From positions 1-64,000 of the forward strand of contig JABLXB010000007.1 in NCBI GenBank assembly GCA_013178305.1: a stretch of DNA of 64,000 nt, in the 5' to 3' direction. Origin of the DNA: Bacillota bacterium. Its GTDB lineage: Bacteria; Bacillota; Sulfobacillia; JABLXB01. Below, one piece after another: positions 63,470-64,000 of the stretch. The position numbers and the translations under genes were made by a program. The notes under the pieces were generated by a model. It was not told the DNA's origin. It searched no databases and saw only the letters and a program-made list of their open reading frames with translations. Positions within the stretch are counted from its first letter, which is position 1, and the number at the start of each line of letters is the position of its first letter.

Positions 63470-64000
63470 GTGGACCAGATCATACCGGTTTTCGTGAAGC
63501 CTGTCCGCGGCCGCGGACTCGTACGGCTCGCATTGGCCGCCGGCCTCGTGCTGATGATGCTCGCTCTGGCTGGGTGTGGCGCCCCGGGGATGGGACAGTC
63601 CTCCCGCCCGGCCTCGTCTCCGCCTGGAGCGCAGTCGCCGCAGGCGCCGGCAAAGCCTCCTACCACGGGCAAGGGTGAGGCCGGGCCGGCTGACTCGACG
63701 GTCTACGCCGCCTCGCTGGACCGGAAGATCATCAAGAACGCCGACCTGTCCATCGACGTGGAGAACCTCGCCGACGCGCTCCGCCAGATCGAATTGAAGA
63801 CCGAGCAGGCGGGCGGGTACGTGCAGGACTCGTCCTCCGGTTCACGCAGCGGAGACGAGCGGTTCGCCAAGATAACGGCCAGGGTCCCCTCGGAGCGGTT
63901 CCTCGACGTGCTCCAGGCTGTGGAGTCGCTGGGGAAGATCACCAACCGCAGGGTGTTTACCGAGGACGTGACCGAGCAGTACATCGACCTCGAGTCGCGG
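63470..64000 (+). CDS. DUF4349 lipoprotein (3' end outside the window)
   Basis: 177 codons are visible and the frame runs off the right edge. The signal peptide ends in a lipobox (MLALAGCGAPG). A Pro/Ser/Ala-rich spacer follows, then the DUF4349 start: KIIKNADLSIDVENLADALR, TEQAGGYVQDSS and ITARVPSERFLDVL, ending near TEQYIDLESR. Members are membrane-anchored envelope proteins of unknown role. GTG 63470 has GGGGAG nine bases upstream. Confidence 0.85.
   Translation, partial: MDQIIPVFVKPVRGRGLVRLALAAGLVLMMLALAGCGAPGMGQSSRPASSPPGAQSPQAPAKPPTTGKGEAGPADSTVYAASLDRKIIKNADLSIDVENLADALRQIELKTEQAGGYVQDSSSGSRSGDERFAKITARVPSERFLDVLQAVESLGKITNRRVFTEDVTEQYIDLESR

Noticed and set aside
1-64000. CRISPR array
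   Set aside because: No run of evenly spaced identical repeats of 25-40 bp was found; the IS-end repeats are only three per end.

Overview
The window is about 64 kb of high-GC DNA. It suggests an anaerobic, clostridial-type Bacillota. Grounds for this are abundant GTG and TTG starts preceded by strong GGAGG-type ribosome binding sites, a protein with three DUF3794 repeats (SipL-like), VanW/G5, CAP and DUF4349 surface proteins, ferredoxin and Etf modules, butyrate kinase, PRD-type PTS control and clostridial-style acyl-CoA metabolism. No rRNA or other species-level marker is present, so the taxon cannot be fixed more closely.

The left 13.4 kb (about 1-13,422) is an accessory region. It ends at a tRNA-Leu(GAG) gene whose 3' end is followed directly by a tyrosine recombinase, the usual layout of an integrated island. 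The island carries a Ski2-like helicase with a degenerate nuclease-like tail, a DUF3991-TOPRIM mobile-element gene split by a complete IS21-family element (5-bp target duplication, three repeats at each end), a two-gene cassette of unknown function, and a 1,260-residue STAND-type NTPase with an N-terminal PD-(D/E)XK-like nuclease domain. The last resembles Avs/AVAST antiviral sensors and is the best candidate for an undescribed defence protein. Base composition of this region is visibly lower in GC than the rest. The other end of the island lies outside the window.

From 13.5 kb on the DNA looks chromosomal. 13.6-18.4 kb is a complete branched-chain amino-acid type ABC transporter (livJHMGF, minus strand). 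18.7-24.4 kb holds an orphan RnfG-like FMN protein, a NarL-type two-component pair, an ECF sigma factor and a VanW/G5 protein. 24.6-34.5 kb is a catabolic cluster: CoA-transferase, a 4-hydroxybutyryl-CoA dehydratase-like flavoprotein, acyl-CoA dehydrogenase, EtfBA, a permease and a sigma-54 activator, with two well-formed -24/-12 promoters that fit the activator. 35.4-41.7 kb is a PTS sugar operon of ascorbate/Sgc type in which the only EIIA domain is fused to the regulator.

41.8-52.1 kb contains butyrate kinase, an MFS/ECF-S/AIR-synthase-like operon, an exported deacetylase-like protein, an ATC-hydrolase-like protein, a NifU-type scaffold, a large PAS/GAF/GGDEF/HD-GYP c-di-GMP protein and a ferredoxin. 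52.2-58 kb is cobalamin nucleotide-loop assembly and B12/corrinoid import (cobT, btuC-like, btuD-like fusion, cobU, cobS, cobC), mostly in overlapping genes. 58-64 kb has cell-envelope genes (M23 peptidase, glycosyltransferase, DUF3794-SH3, CAP protein, DUF4349 lipoprotein cut by the window edge) and one probable frameshifted pseudogene.
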